NCBI GenBank assembly: GCA_002353485.1
Contig: DEJS01000010.1
Coordinates: 267,872-331,871 of the forward strand
Direction: 5' to 3'
DNA length: 64,000 nucleotides
Source: Prevotella sp. UBA2742
GTDB lineage: Bacteria; Bacteroidota; Bacteroidia; Bacteroidales; Bacteroidaceae
Part shown: piece after piece, positions 1-7,915 of the stretch
Layout of the letters: each line of letters starts with the position of its first letter
How positions within the stretch are numbered: the first letter of the stretch is position 1
Notes under the pieces: generated by a model
Told to the model about the DNA's origin: nothing
Databases searched by the model: none
Seen by the model: the letters and a program-made list of their open reading frames with translations, nothing else
Made by a program: the position numbers and the translations under genes

Positions 1-50
1 GAAGCGTAAGGCCGTGTAGTTTGAACGAAACGTAAAACAGAACAATAAGG

Positions 51-86
51 TCCCGCTTCACAGCCAAGTGAAAGCGGGATTTTTTT
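51..86 (+). terminator. Intrinsic terminator (or attenuator) ahead of pheA
   Basis: An imperfect 11-bp stem (51-61 with 68-79, one bulged A) with a 6-nt loop is followed by seven T. It ends whatever transcript enters from the left. Because it lies 34 nt before pheA it could instead be a leader attenuator, but the upstream sequence is cut off and no leader peptide can be judged. Bases 88-119 are a loose repeat of attgaag-like words. Confidence 0.8.
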
Positions 87-120
87 AGGATTGAAGAATA
101 GAAGCATTGAAGAGTAAATT

Positions 121-963
121 ATGAAGAGAATAGCCATACAAGGACTCATAGGGTCGTTCCACGACATTGCTGCCCATCTGTATTTCGAGGGCGAGCAGGT
201 GCAGCTTATCTGCTGCTCCACCTTCGAACAGGTGTTCGACAACATACGCCAGGACCCTACATGCATAGGCATGCTGGCCATCGAGAACACCATAGCCGGT
301 TCGCTGCTTCACAACTACGAACTGTTGCGCGACTCAGGCACAACCATTGTGGGCGAGCATAAGCTGCACATCTCGCATTGCATCTGCTGCCTGCCTGACG
401 ACGACTGGGACACCATCCAGGAGGTGCACTCACATCCCGTGGCACTGATGCAGTGCCGGCAGTTCCTGGCCCACCACCCGCAACTGAAGAATGTGGAGGC
501 CGAAGACACGGCAGGCTCTGCCAAGATGATTAGCGAAGGACAGCATCACGGCTGGGCCGCCATCTGTCATGCCGAAGCAGCAAAGCTATACGGACTGAAA
601 GTGCTTGAAGACCATATCGAGGACAACAAGCACAACTTCACGCGCTTTCTCGTGGTGTCCAACCCCAACAAGGCCGACCTGCTGCGCCCACTGACGGAGT
701 CCAACAAGGCCAGCATCGTCTTCTCGCTGCCACATGAGGAAGGGTCGCTGGCGCATATACTGGCCATCCTGTCGTTCTATCACATCAACCTGACAAAGAT
801 ACAGTCGCTGCCCATCATCGGGCGTGAGTGGGAGTATCTGTTCTATGTTGACGTGATGTACACTGACCTGACACGCTATCGCCAGTCCATCGATGCCATC
901 ATCCCGCTGACCAAGGACTTTAAGATATTAGGCGAATATAAAGACGGCAGACAGACAAGTTGA
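121..963 (+). CDS. pheA: Prephenate dehydratase
   Basis: Converts prephenate to phenylpyruvate, the committed step of phenylalanine synthesis, in the cytoplasm. The 280 residues show a prephenate dehydratase domain (about 1-180; starts IAIQGLIGSFHDIAA, with the catalytic-region pattern HNFTRFLVV near 172) and a C-terminal ACT domain (about 192-275, KASIVFSLPHEEGSLAHIL) that in this family binds phenylalanine for feedback inhibition. There is no fused chorismate mutase; that activity is supplied two genes downstream. First gene of a tightly spaced aromatic operon (23 nt to the next gene). Confidence 0.93.
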   Translation: MKRIAIQGLIGSFHDIAAHLYFEGEQVQLICCSTFEQVFDNIRQDPTCIGMLAIENTIAGSLLHNYELLRDSGTTIVGEHKLHISHCICCLPDDDWDTIQEVHSHPVALMQCRQFLAHHPQLKNVEAEDTAGSAKMISEGQHHGWAAICHAEAAKLYGLKVLEDHIEDNKHNFTRFLVVSNPNKADLLRPLTESNKASIVFSLPHEEGSLAHILAILSFYHINLTKIQSLPIIGREWEYLFYVDVMYTDLTRYRQSIDAIIPLTKDFKILGEYKDGRQTS

Positions 964-986
964 AAGCATAAATATACCAAGACATT

Positions 987-2156
987 ATGATACAACCAGC
1001 AGAAAGATTAAATTTAGTGCAAGAGTATTACTTCAGCCGCAAGCTGAAGGAGGTAGCTCAGCTGAATGCTGAGGGTAAGGACATCATCAGCCTGGCCATC
1101 GGATCGCCAGACATGCCCCCCTCTGAGCAGACCATAGAGAAACTGTGCGAGGTGGCACGACGTCCCGATGCCCATGGCTACCAGCCCACCCAGGGCACAC
1201 CCGAGCTGCGCCAGGCCATGGCAGGGTTCTACAAGCGCTGGTACGACGTAGAGCTGGATGCCAAGAGCGAGGTACTGCCTCTGATAGGTTCGAAGGAGGG
1301 CATCCTACACGTCACGCTGGCCTTCTGCAATCCTGGCGACGGTGTGCTGGTGCCCAACCCGGGCTATCCCACCTACACCTCGCTAAGCAAGATTCTGGGC
1401 ACCAGCATCATCAACTACGACCTGCGCGAGGACAACGGCTGGCAGCCCGACTTTGACCAGCTGGAGGACATCGTCAGTCGCCAGTCACCAAATATCAAGC
1501 TCCTGTGGACCAACTATCCCAATATGCCTACCGGCGGCCGTGCCCGCCGTGAGACCTACGAGCGGCTGGTGCGCTTTGCGCAGGAACACGGCATCGTGGT
1601 GGTCAACGACAATCCCTACAGCTTCATCCTCAGCCACGACCACCTCAGCATCCTGCAGGTGCCTGGTGCCAAAGACTGCTGCATAGAGTTCAACTCCATG
1701 TCGAAGAGCCATAACATGCCAGGATGGCGCGTAGGCTTGTGCGCCTCGAACGCACAGTTCATACAGTGGATTCTGAAGGTACAGTCCAACATCGAGAGCG
1801 GCACCTTCCGCGGCATCCAGCTGGCAGCTGCCGAGGCTTACCAGAACAGCGACGAGTGGCACCGCGAGGCCAACATAGAGCGCTACCAGCGCCGGCGTAA
1901 GTATGCCGAGCAGATTATGGATGTGTTGGGCTGTACCTACGACCCGCAGCAGGTGGGTATGTTCCTCTGGGGCCGTATTCCTGACAGCTATGCCAACGTC
2001 GAGGACCTGACCGAGCGCATACTCCACGAGGCACGTGTCTTCATCACCCCCGGCTTCATCTTCGGCAGCAACGGCGAACGCTACATCCGCATCTCACTCT
2101 GCGCCAAAGAAGAGAAAATACAACAAGCATTAGAAAGAATCAAACAAACAATATAA
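987..2156 (+). CDS. PLP-dependent class I/II aminotransferase, probably for aromatic keto acids
   Basis: A 389-residue fold-type I aminotransferase. The PLP lysine is in FNSMSKSHNMPGWRVG (K240), preceded by the N-Y-P-N-M-P motif and the VNDNPY segment that contacts the cofactor. The general family includes LL-diaminopimelate, aspartate and aromatic aminotransferases. Its place between pheA and the DAHP synthase/chorismate mutase gene (2 nt gap) suggests it converts phenylpyruvate and hydroxyphenylpyruvate to phenylalanine and tyrosine, but that is inference from context; sequence alone does not fix the substrate. Confidence 0.85.
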   Translation: MIQPAERLNLVQEYYFSRKLKEVAQLNAEGKDIISLAIGSPDMPPSEQTIEKLCEVARRPDAHGYQPTQGTPELRQAMAGFYKRWYDVELDAKSEVLPLIGSKEGILHVTLAFCNPGDGVLVPNPGYPTYTSLSKILGTSIINYDLREDNGWQPDFDQLEDIVSRQSPNIKLLWTNYPNMPTGGRARRETYERLVRFAQEHGIVVVNDNPYSFILSHDHLSILQVPGAKDCCIEFNSMSKSHNMPGWRVGLCASNAQFIQWILKVQSNIESGTFRGIQLAAAEAYQNSDEWHREANIERYQRRRKYAEQIMDVLGCTYDPQQVGMFLWGRIPDSYANVEDLTERILHEARVFITPGFIFGSNGERYIRISLCAKEEKIQQALERIKQTI

Positions 2157-2158
2157 TT

Positions 2159-3223
2159 ATGGAATTAGACTTACAACCACTCAATCTTCCGAGCGACAAC
2201 GAACGTCCCTTCGTCATTGCAGGCCCCTGCAGTGCCGAGACTGAGGAACAAGTGATGAACACGGCACGCCAGCTGGCCATGAAAGGATGCCATAACTTCC
2301 GGGCCGGCGTATGGAAACCCCGTACCAAGCCCGGTGGCTTCGAGGGCAACGGCGAGAAGGCCCTGCCATGGATGAAGCAGGTAAAGGAAGAAACCCACAT
2401 GCTCATCTCTACCGAAGTGGCCACACCAGAGCACGTCGAGCTGGCACTGAAGTACGGCATGGACATCCTGTGGATAGGGGCGCGCACCACGGCCAACCCC
2501 TTTGCCATGCAGGCCCTGGCCGATGCGCTGAGAGGAGTCGATGTGCCCGTCTTCGTCAAGAACCCCGTCAACCCCGACCTCGAGCTGTGGATAGGAGCCA
2601 TGGAGCGACTCAACCAGGCAGGCATCAAGCGCCTGGGGGCCATCCATCGCGGATTCTCCAGCTTTGAACAGCAGATATACCGTAATGCCCCCATGTGGCA
2701 GATTCCCATCGAGCTGCATCGTCGCATTCCCGACCTGCCCATCATCTGCGACCCGTCGCACATCGGAGGCAAGCGCGAGCTCATCGCACCGCTGTGCCAG
2801 CAGGCCATGGACCTGGGCTTCGACGGACTCATCGTCGAGAGCCACTGCGACCCCGACAAGGCATGGAGCGACGCCAAGCAGCAGGTGACGCCCGAGGTGC
2901 TCGACTACATCCTCTCGCTGCTCATCATCCGCGACGAGAACGTCACCACGGAGAGCATCCAACAGCTGCGCAAGCAGATTGACGAGCTCGACAACCAGCT
3001 CATGGAGCTGCTGGCCAAGCGCATGGAGGTATGCCGCGAGATAGGACGCTACAAGAAGGAGCACAACATGACCGTGCTGCAGACGTCGCGCTACAACGAG
3101 ATTCTTGAGAAGCGTGGCGTGCAGGGCTCGCTCACCGGCATGGCTGCCGAGTTCGTGGCCAAGGTCTTCGAGAGCATCCACGAAGAGTCGGTGCGCCAGC
3201 AGATAGAAATCGTCAACCAGTAA
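2159..3223 (+). CDS. Bifunctional DAHP synthase / chorismate mutase (AroQ type)
   Basis: Catalyses the first shikimate-pathway step (phosphoenolpyruvate + erythrose 4-phosphate) and the chorismate to prephenate branch step. Residues about 15-260 are a class I beta-type DAHP synthase (FVIAGPCSAETEEQ, FRAGVWKPRT, ICDPSHIGGKRE). Residues about 268-354 are an AroQ chorismate mutase helix bundle (ESIQQLRKQIDELDNQLMEL, AKRMEVCREIGRYKKE). The fusion normally lets prephenate or chorismate act back on the synthase. Starts 2 nt after the aminotransferase and 12 nt before tyrA, so the operon encodes everything from pathway entry to both end products except the middle shikimate steps. Confidence 0.93.
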   Translation: MELDLQPLNLPSDNERPFVIAGPCSAETEEQVMNTARQLAMKGCHNFRAGVWKPRTKPGGFEGNGEKALPWMKQVKEETHMLISTEVATPEHVELALKYGMDILWIGARTTANPFAMQALADALRGVDVPVFVKNPVNPDLELWIGAMERLNQAGIKRLGAIHRGFSSFEQQIYRNAPMWQIPIELHRRIPDLPIICDPSHIGGKRELIAPLCQQAMDLGFDGLIVESHCDPDKAWSDAKQQVTPEVLDYILSLLIIRDENVTTESIQQLRKQIDELDNQLMELLAKRMEVCREIGRYKKEHNMTVLQTSRYNEILEKRGVQGSLTGMAAEFVAKVFESIHEESVRQQIEIVNQ

Positions 3224-3235
3224 GAGACCGCATTT

Positions 3236-4030
3236 ATGAAGATATTAGTATTAGGAGCAGGCAAGATGGGAAGCTTCTTCATCGACCTGCTGAGTTTTGA
3301 CCACGAAGTTGCCGTATTCGAGCGAGACCCCAAGCGCATGCGGTTTACCTACAACTGCCAGCGCTTTACGGAGCTGGAGGAGATAAGTCAGTTCAAGCCG
3401 GAATTGGTCATCAATGCCGTCACGCTGAAGTACACCATCCCCGTCTTCCAGCAGGTCATGCCCTATCTGCCTGACGACTGCATCATCAGCGACATAGCCT
3501 CAGTAAAGACCAACCTCCTCGAGTTCTATGAGCAGAGCGGACGGCGCTACGTGTCCACACACCCCATGTTCGGACCTACCTTCGCCAATCTGCAGCAGCT
3601 CTCCGAGGAGAACGCCATCATCATCACCCAAGGCGACTACATGGGGCGTATCTTCTTCAAGGACCTCTATCAGCGCCTGGGACTCAACATCTACGAGTAC
3701 AGCTTTGAGGAGCACGACAAGACGGTGGCCTACTCGCTCTCGATACCCTTCGTCTCCACCTTTGTCTTTGCTGCCGTCATGAAGCACCAGGACGCGCCGG
3801 GCACCACCTTCAAACGCCACATGCGCATTGCCAAGGGCGTGCTGAACGAGGACGACTACCTGCTGCAAGAGATACTCTTCAACCCCTACACCCACGATCA
3901 GGTCAGCCAGATACGTACCGAGCTGAAGGAGCTGCTCGAGATTATAGACCACAGGGACGCCGAGGGCATGAAGGGCTATCTGACAAAGATACGCAATAAC
4001 GTGAAGCGCGACATAGAGATAAAGAAGTAA
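3236..4030 (+). CDS. tyrA: Prephenate dehydrogenase
   Basis: Oxidative decarboxylation of prephenate to 4-hydroxyphenylpyruvate for tyrosine synthesis. The 264-residue protein opens with a Rossmann nucleotide-binding motif (ILVLGAGKMGSFFIDLL), carries the SVKT segment near residue 90 and the STHPMFGP motif near residue 103 that are typical of TyrA, and ends in an all-helical dimerisation region. It is short and has no ACT domain and no fused chorismate mutase, as is usual in Bacteroidales. Gap to the next gene is 7 nt. Confidence 0.9.
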   Translation: MKILVLGAGKMGSFFIDLLSFDHEVAVFERDPKRMRFTYNCQRFTELEEISQFKPELVINAVTLKYTIPVFQQVMPYLPDDCIISDIASVKTNLLEFYEQSGRRYVSTHPMFGPTFANLQQLSEENAIIITQGDYMGRIFFKDLYQRLGLNIYEYSFEEHDKTVAYSLSIPFVSTFVFAAVMKHQDAPGTTFKRHMRIAKGVLNEDDYLLQEILFNPYTHDQVSQIRTELKELLEIIDHRDAEGMKGYLTKIRNNVKRDIEIKK

Positions 4031-4037
4031 ACAGACT

Positions 4038-4700
4038 ATGGAGAGAAACACATTTGAAACCTGCATGCAAGAATATGCTGACCAGATAGAGCACATCCGT
4101 CAGCAGGCCCATGCCCTGCACCAGAGCGTCAACCAGACCTATGGCGACCACCTGCCATACGGCTACCATCTGGACATGGTGGTCAGCGGCATACGCGACT
4201 TTGGCCACCTGGTGTGCACCCGCCAGACCGACGTGCTGCCCCTGTTCTTCGGAGGCTATTATCACGACAGCATTGAGGACGCCCGACAGACGTACAACGA
4301 CGTGATGAAGACGGCACGCGGCATGCTGACCGAAGAACAGGCCTTCCTGGCCACCGAAATAGTCTACGCCCTGACCAACGACAAGGGGCGCACACGTGCC
4401 GAACGGGCGGGCGAGAAGTACTATAAGGGCATTCGCGAGACACCCTACGCCCCCTTTGTCAAGCTGTGCGACCGTCTGGCCAATATCACCTACTCGTGTG
4501 CAGGCGTCGACGGCAGCAACATCCGCATGAAGGAGGTCTACAAGAGCGAGATGCCCCACTTCCTGGCATCCATCAATCCGCACAGCCAGGACCCCCGTTT
4601 CCAGGTGCCACAGGAAACGGTGCTTCGTCTGGCAGAGTGTCTTATCGACGACCTGGAACGCGCCGAGCGCGACGGCCAAGACTGGTGGCACGAGTATTAA
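4038..4700 (+). CDS. HD-domain metal-dependent hydrolase, RelA/SpoT hydrolase-like
   Basis: A 220-residue single-domain protein. The HD motif is YYHDSIEDAR (H76, D77), in the form HDxxED seen in the hydrolase domain of RelA/SpoT proteins, and KLCDRLANITYS near residue 140 matches the family's K-L-A-D-R-L-x-N-x motif. No synthetase, TGS or ACT domain is present, so it may be a small stand-alone (p)ppGpp or nucleotide hydrolase; the substrate is inferred. Cotranscribed with tyrA (7 nt gap), which would link amino acid supply to alarmone or nucleotide turnover if the inference holds. Confidence 0.68.
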   Translation: MERNTFETCMQEYADQIEHIRQQAHALHQSVNQTYGDHLPYGYHLDMVVSGIRDFGHLVCTRQTDVLPLFFGGYYHDSIEDARQTYNDVMKTARGMLTEEQAFLATEIVYALTNDKGRTRAERAGEKYYKGIRETPYAPFVKLCDRLANITYSCAGVDGSNIRMKEVYKSEMPHFLASINPHSQDPRFQVPQETVLRLAECLIDDLERAERDGQDWWHEY

Positions 4701-4727
4701 CTTTCAACTCTCAACTCTCAACTCAAT

Positions 4728-5555
4728 ATGGCATTAGGTAAATGGATTGGAGGCTTCCTTGGCTTCATGGCGGCAGGACCCTTAGGCGCCCTGGCTGGCA
4801 TCGTGCTGGGGGGCCTGCTCGATACGATGGCCGATGCCGTCAACACCCCTGACACCCAGGGCACCTTCGACGGACAGAGCGGCTACGAGTCGCAGACCTA
4901 CGGTAACGCTTACGGCAACCCCTACGGTCAGCAGCGCTCCTATCAGGGACAGCGCAACAGTTTTCTTTTCTCCATGCTCGTGCTGGCCTCTTACGTCATC
5001 AAGGCCGACGGTCGCGTCATGCACTCCGAGATGGAGCTCGTGCGCAACGTGCTGCGCCAGAACTTTGGCGACGCCGCACGCATGCAGGGCGACGATATAT
5101 TGAAGAAACTATTTGACGAACAGAAGCGCGTCGGAGCCTCGCAGTTCCGCCAGACCGTCATGCAGTGCTGCCAGCAGATAGCCCGCAACATGGACTACTC
5201 GCAGCGCCTGCAGCTGCTCAACTTCCTGGTACTCATCTCACAGGCCGACGGCCATGTAGCCCCGGCCGAGGTACAGGCCATGAAGGAGTGTGCCCAGTGG
5301 ATGCAGATGTCCGTCGACGAGGTAGACTCCATGCTTGGCATGGGCAAAGACGACCTCGAGTCGGCCTACCAGGTGCTCGGCGTCAGCCCCAACGCCACTG
5401 ACGACGAACTGAAAAAAGCATACAGAAAGCTGGCCCTTGAACACCATCCAGACAAGGTGGCCGCCCTGGGCGACGACATCCGTAAGGCAGCCGAGAAGAA
5501 GTTCCAGGAAATCAACGCCGCCAAGGAGCGCATCTGGAAAGCCCGCGGACTTTAG
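4728..5555 (+). CDS. TerB / J-domain protein (DjlA-like)
   Basis: 275 residues in three parts. Residues 1-40 are a glycine/alanine-rich hydrophobic segment, probably a membrane anchor. Residues about 75-195 resemble the helical TerB fold (FSMLVLASYVIKADGRVMHS). Residues about 205-275 are a J domain with the essential HPD motif (ALEHHPDKVAA). This order matches DjlA-type co-chaperones that recruit DnaK to the membrane. Glycine/tyrosine/glutamine-rich residues 48-72 form a flexible linker. The 27-nt spacer before the start is made of repeated caactct words. Confidence 0.85.
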   Translation: MALGKWIGGFLGFMAAGPLGALAGIVLGGLLDTMADAVNTPDTQGTFDGQSGYESQTYGNAYGNPYGQQRSYQGQRNSFLFSMLVLASYVIKADGRVMHSEMELVRNVLRQNFGDAARMQGDDILKKLFDEQKRVGASQFRQTVMQCCQQIARNMDYSQRLQLLNFLVLISQADGHVAPAEVQAMKECAQWMQMSVDEVDSMLGMGKDDLESAYQVLGVSPNATDDELKKAYRKLALEHHPDKVAALGDDIRKAAEKKFQEINAAKERIWKARGL

Positions 5556-5609
5556 TTAAGAAGATACGAACCGTCATTGCAAAACCACACGCTCAAAAAG
5601 AGAGATATT

Positions 5610-6287
5610 ATGAAACACCTGCTAATCCCCATTGCATTATTACTGCTATCACTTTCCGCACAGGCTCAGGACAAGCGTACCGAAGTACTGTTGGAAACCA
5701 CCCAGGGCAACATACGCATAGCCCTCTACAATGAGACCCCCAAGCACCGCGACAATTTCCTCGAACTGGTCAGAACCCACTTCTACGACTCACTGCTCTT
5801 CCATCGCGTCATAGACGAGTTTATGATTCAGGGCGGCGACCCTACCAGCAAGCATGCCGAGCCAGGACAACGGTTGGGTAGGGGAGAGCTCGACTACACC
5901 ATAGAGCCCGAGTTCTGCCTGCCCCTGCACTACCATCGCCGTGGCGTGGTGGCCGCCGCACGCGAGCCAGACCGTATCAACCCCCAGCGGCGCTCAGGGG
6001 CATGCCAGTTCTACATCGTATGGGGGCGACCCCTCACCGACGCACAGATACGTCGTGTACAGGAACGTCTCGACACCCTTACACAAGGCCAGGCCGTCAT
6101 CACACCCGAGATGATACAGACCTACAAGACCGTGGGCGGCACGCCCCATCTGGACGGACAGTACACCGTCTTTGGCGAAGTAACAGAGGGCCTCGACGTC
6201 GTCGACGGCATCCAGCACATGGCCGTCGACAAGTATTATCGCCCATATACCGATGTGCGCATCCTCCGCGCCACCATCCTTCCATAG
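5610..6287 (+). CDS. Secreted cyclophilin-type peptidyl-prolyl cis-trans isomerase
   Basis: Accelerates proline isomerisation during folding in the periplasm. An N-terminal signal peptide (MKHLLIPIALLLLSLSAQAQ) precedes the cyclophilin domain with the active-site segment FHRVIDEFMIQGGDP and the later GQYTVFGEVTEGLDVVDGI. The ATG at 5610 is chosen over an upstream TTG at 5577 because it begins directly at the signal peptide. Two inserts (about residues 80-130) make it longer than minimal cyclophilins, as is common in Bacteroidales. Last gene of the aromatic-led run. Confidence 0.9.
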   Translation: MKHLLIPIALLLLSLSAQAQDKRTEVLLETTQGNIRIALYNETPKHRDNFLELVRTHFYDSLLFHRVIDEFMIQGGDPTSKHAEPGQRLGRGELDYTIEPEFCLPLHYHRRGVVAAAREPDRINPQRRSGACQFYIVWGRPLTDAQIRRVQERLDTLTQGQAVITPEMIQTYKTVGGTPHLDGQYTVFGEVTEGLDVVDGIQHMAVDKYYRPYTDVRILRATILP

Positions 6288-6309
6288 ATTTCCTCCCGTA
6301 TAAGTCCTG

Positions 6310-6430
6310 TTCATGTCCGGATTATGTCCGGTTCATGTCCGGATTATGTCCGGATTATGTCCGGTTCATGTCCAGTATTTGTCCAGTATATGTCCAGTAT
6401 TTGTTCAGTCAGGAACTGAACATATACTGG
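6310..6430. repeat. 11-bp tandem repeat array with terminal inverted repeat
   Basis: Nine consecutive 11-bp units run from 6310 to 6408: five of the ATGTCCGG type (TTCATGTCCGG or ATTATGTCCGG) and then four shading into TATATGTCCAG and TATTTGTTCAG. The last units (CCAGTATTTGTTCAGT, 6394-6409) are followed after 5 nt by their near-perfect reverse complement (6415-6430, one mismatch). The array sits just after the cyclophilin stop codon and could form a hairpin end structure. A related array lies at 36791-36904. No coding potential seen. Confidence 0.85.
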
Positions 6431-6556
6431 CCAAATAGTGGTCAGATAGTAAAGGATTGCGCTCTGAATGTCGGTATCCTTCACCTCTCATCCTCTCATC
6501 CACACCTTTTTTCCACTTTTTCCCGTTTAAAGTATGGGATTACAAAAAACTTTTTG

Positions 6557-6564
6557 TATTTTTG
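6557..6564 (+). promoter_or_regulatory. Probable promoter -7 box for the restriction-modification leader
   Basis: TATTTTTG followed by GCACTC matches the Bacteroidota -7 pattern TAnnTTTG; the -33 element is poor. Transcription would start near 6571 and give a leader of about 340 nt before the gene at 6914. The leader carries two short perfect hairpins (6600-6615 and 6623-6638) and the large structure described next. Confidence 0.5.
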
Positions 6565-6691
6565 CACTCAAATACTGTTGACGGCCCTAAACGGCACGCG
6601 CCTCGCCCCCGAGGCCCACAACACCCTGAGCGCAGGGTGACAGTATGATTTTTGAGGGTAAAAACAATAACGACATGAACAGTTATTAGGA

Positions 6692-6908
6692 GAATGTAGA
6701 AACCTGAGAAATTTCTTATTCCAAGTAGAATAACGATAATTGTGAATGTTCGCGCTTATAGCGTGGACGTCACTTATCATTCTACTGGGCTTTCTCAGGG
6801 CCTCTACATTCGATAAGAAGCGGACACGCTTCTTTCGTGTGTGGAGACCTTGCGTTGTGAAGGCCCAAAGATTCCGATAAGTGTTTATTGTCCTAAAGCT
6901 ATAAGCGC
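6692..6908 (+). ncRNA. Structured leader with two competing extended folds
   Basis: Fold A (6692-6811): stems 6692-6700/6803-6811, 6703-6711/6791-6799, 6724-6731/6779-6786, 6735-6739/6774-6778, 6742-6745/6770-6773 and 6751-6756/6760-6765. Fold B (6752-6908): 6752-6762/6898-6908 (11 bp, perfect), 6765-6768/6890-6893, 6771-6778/6876-6883, 6790-6793/6867-6870, 6798-6803/6861-6866, 6804-6808/6840-6844 and hairpin 6815-6822/6827-6834. The folds share strands and exclude each other. In fold B the 3' strand ends 5 nt before the start codon at 6914. It may be a cis regulator or an independent RNA; no known family was recognised. Confidence 0.6.
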
Positions 6909-6913
6909 AAAGA

Positions 6914-7906
6914 ATGCCAGACAACGACAAGAGTCCTCTGCTGATAGACATCAGGGAGGACGACCTGTTGGCACTGTCGGCCCCAGTGCTCGATACACTG
7001 CTGCACGACCATACCACAGGACAGAACATCTTCTGGGCTACTCACGACTATGAGGCGCTTGGAAGAGGATACGATTATCATGCTCCGATACTGCCAGAAC
7101 TGATCACTGGCGAGCGGGGGATGGTCATCCGTCCTCGTGTGCTCAAGACCAGGGCGGAGCAGACGGACAGGGCCAAAGATATGGCAGAGGTGTTTACGCC
7201 CTCCTGGGTGTGCAATGCTCAGAACAACCTGGTGGACGAGGCATGGTTTGGACGCAAGGATGTATTCAACATTGAGGACGCTGCAAGCCACACGTGGCAG
7301 GCCACCACCGACAAGATAACGTTCCCAGAGGGAAAGACGTGGAAGGATTACGTCCGTGCCACACGTATGGAAATGACCTGCGGCGAGGCTCCCTACCTCG
7401 TGAGCCGCTACGATGCCACTACGGGCGAACCTATCCCCATCAGTGAGCGCATTGGACTGCTTGACAGGAAGCTGCGAGTCATCAGCGAGAATGTGGACAC
7501 AAGCGGCGAATGGCTGGAATGGGCACAAACGGCTTACATGAACATCTACGGCTTCGAGTGGCAGGGCGACAACCTGCTGCTGGCACGCGAAGCCCTGCTT
7601 TGGACCTTCATCGAATACTATCAGGAGAAGTTCCACAAAGCCCCACTATTGAAGTCTATCAACTACATTGCCTATATCATCTCCTGGAACCTCTGGCAGA
7701 TGGACGGACTGAAAGGCGTAGTGCCCGACTCCTGCCGCAACGGCGTGATGGAGAAAGAAATGACGCTCTTTGGCGAACAGGAGAAACTGGTCAACTGCCC
7801 TGGCTGTCAGCAAAACGACACGCGTAGGCATAATGGCCAGTACTGCCTGATACGCGACTGGAAGAACGACAAGAAGAAAATACGATTTATAGACCTATTG
7901 AAATAA
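6914..7906 (+). CDS. Restriction-modification subunit with methyltransferase SAM-region motifs
   Basis: A 330-residue protein of the kind annotated in Bacteroidales as restriction endonuclease subunit M. AEVFTPSWVCNAQNNLVD (FTP near residue 94) resembles motif X of N6-adenine methyltransferases, and MEMTCGEAPYLVSRYD (near residue 152) resembles the SAM-binding motif I. No NPPY/DPPY catalytic motif is present here; one is found in the next protein. A CxxC pair (CPGCQQN, near residue 295) may bind zinc. Start 9 nt upstream of the large partner gene. Role inferred: supplies the SAM-binding half of a two-component methyltransferase. Confidence 0.65.
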   Translation: MPDNDKSPLLIDIREDDLLALSAPVLDTLLHDHTTGQNIFWATHDYEALGRGYDYHAPILPELITGERGMVIRPRVLKTRAEQTDRAKDMAEVFTPSWVCNAQNNLVDEAWFGRKDVFNIEDAASHTWQATTDKITFPEGKTWKDYVRATRMEMTCGEAPYLVSRYDATTGEPIPISERIGLLDRKLRVISENVDTSGEWLEWAQTAYMNIYGFEWQGDNLLLAREALLWTFIEYYQEKFHKAPLLKSINYIAYIISWNLWQMDGLKGVVPDSCRNGVMEKEMTLFGEQEKLVNCPGCQQNDTRRHNGQYCLIRDWKNDKKKIRFIDLLK

Positions 7907-7915
7907 CAGAAACCT

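Noticed and set aside
6310..6430. Possible CRISPR array
   Set aside because: Units are contiguous 11-mers without unique spacers, and there are no cas genes.
6600..6638. Further palindromic family member in the leader
   Set aside because: Two perfect short hairpins exist, but the TGTGGCKTYGCAAT tail is missing.
6692..6908. Retron-type RNA ahead of the defence genes
   Set aside because: The long hairpin invites the idea, but no reverse transcriptase gene occurs near it; kept as an unclassified structured leader.
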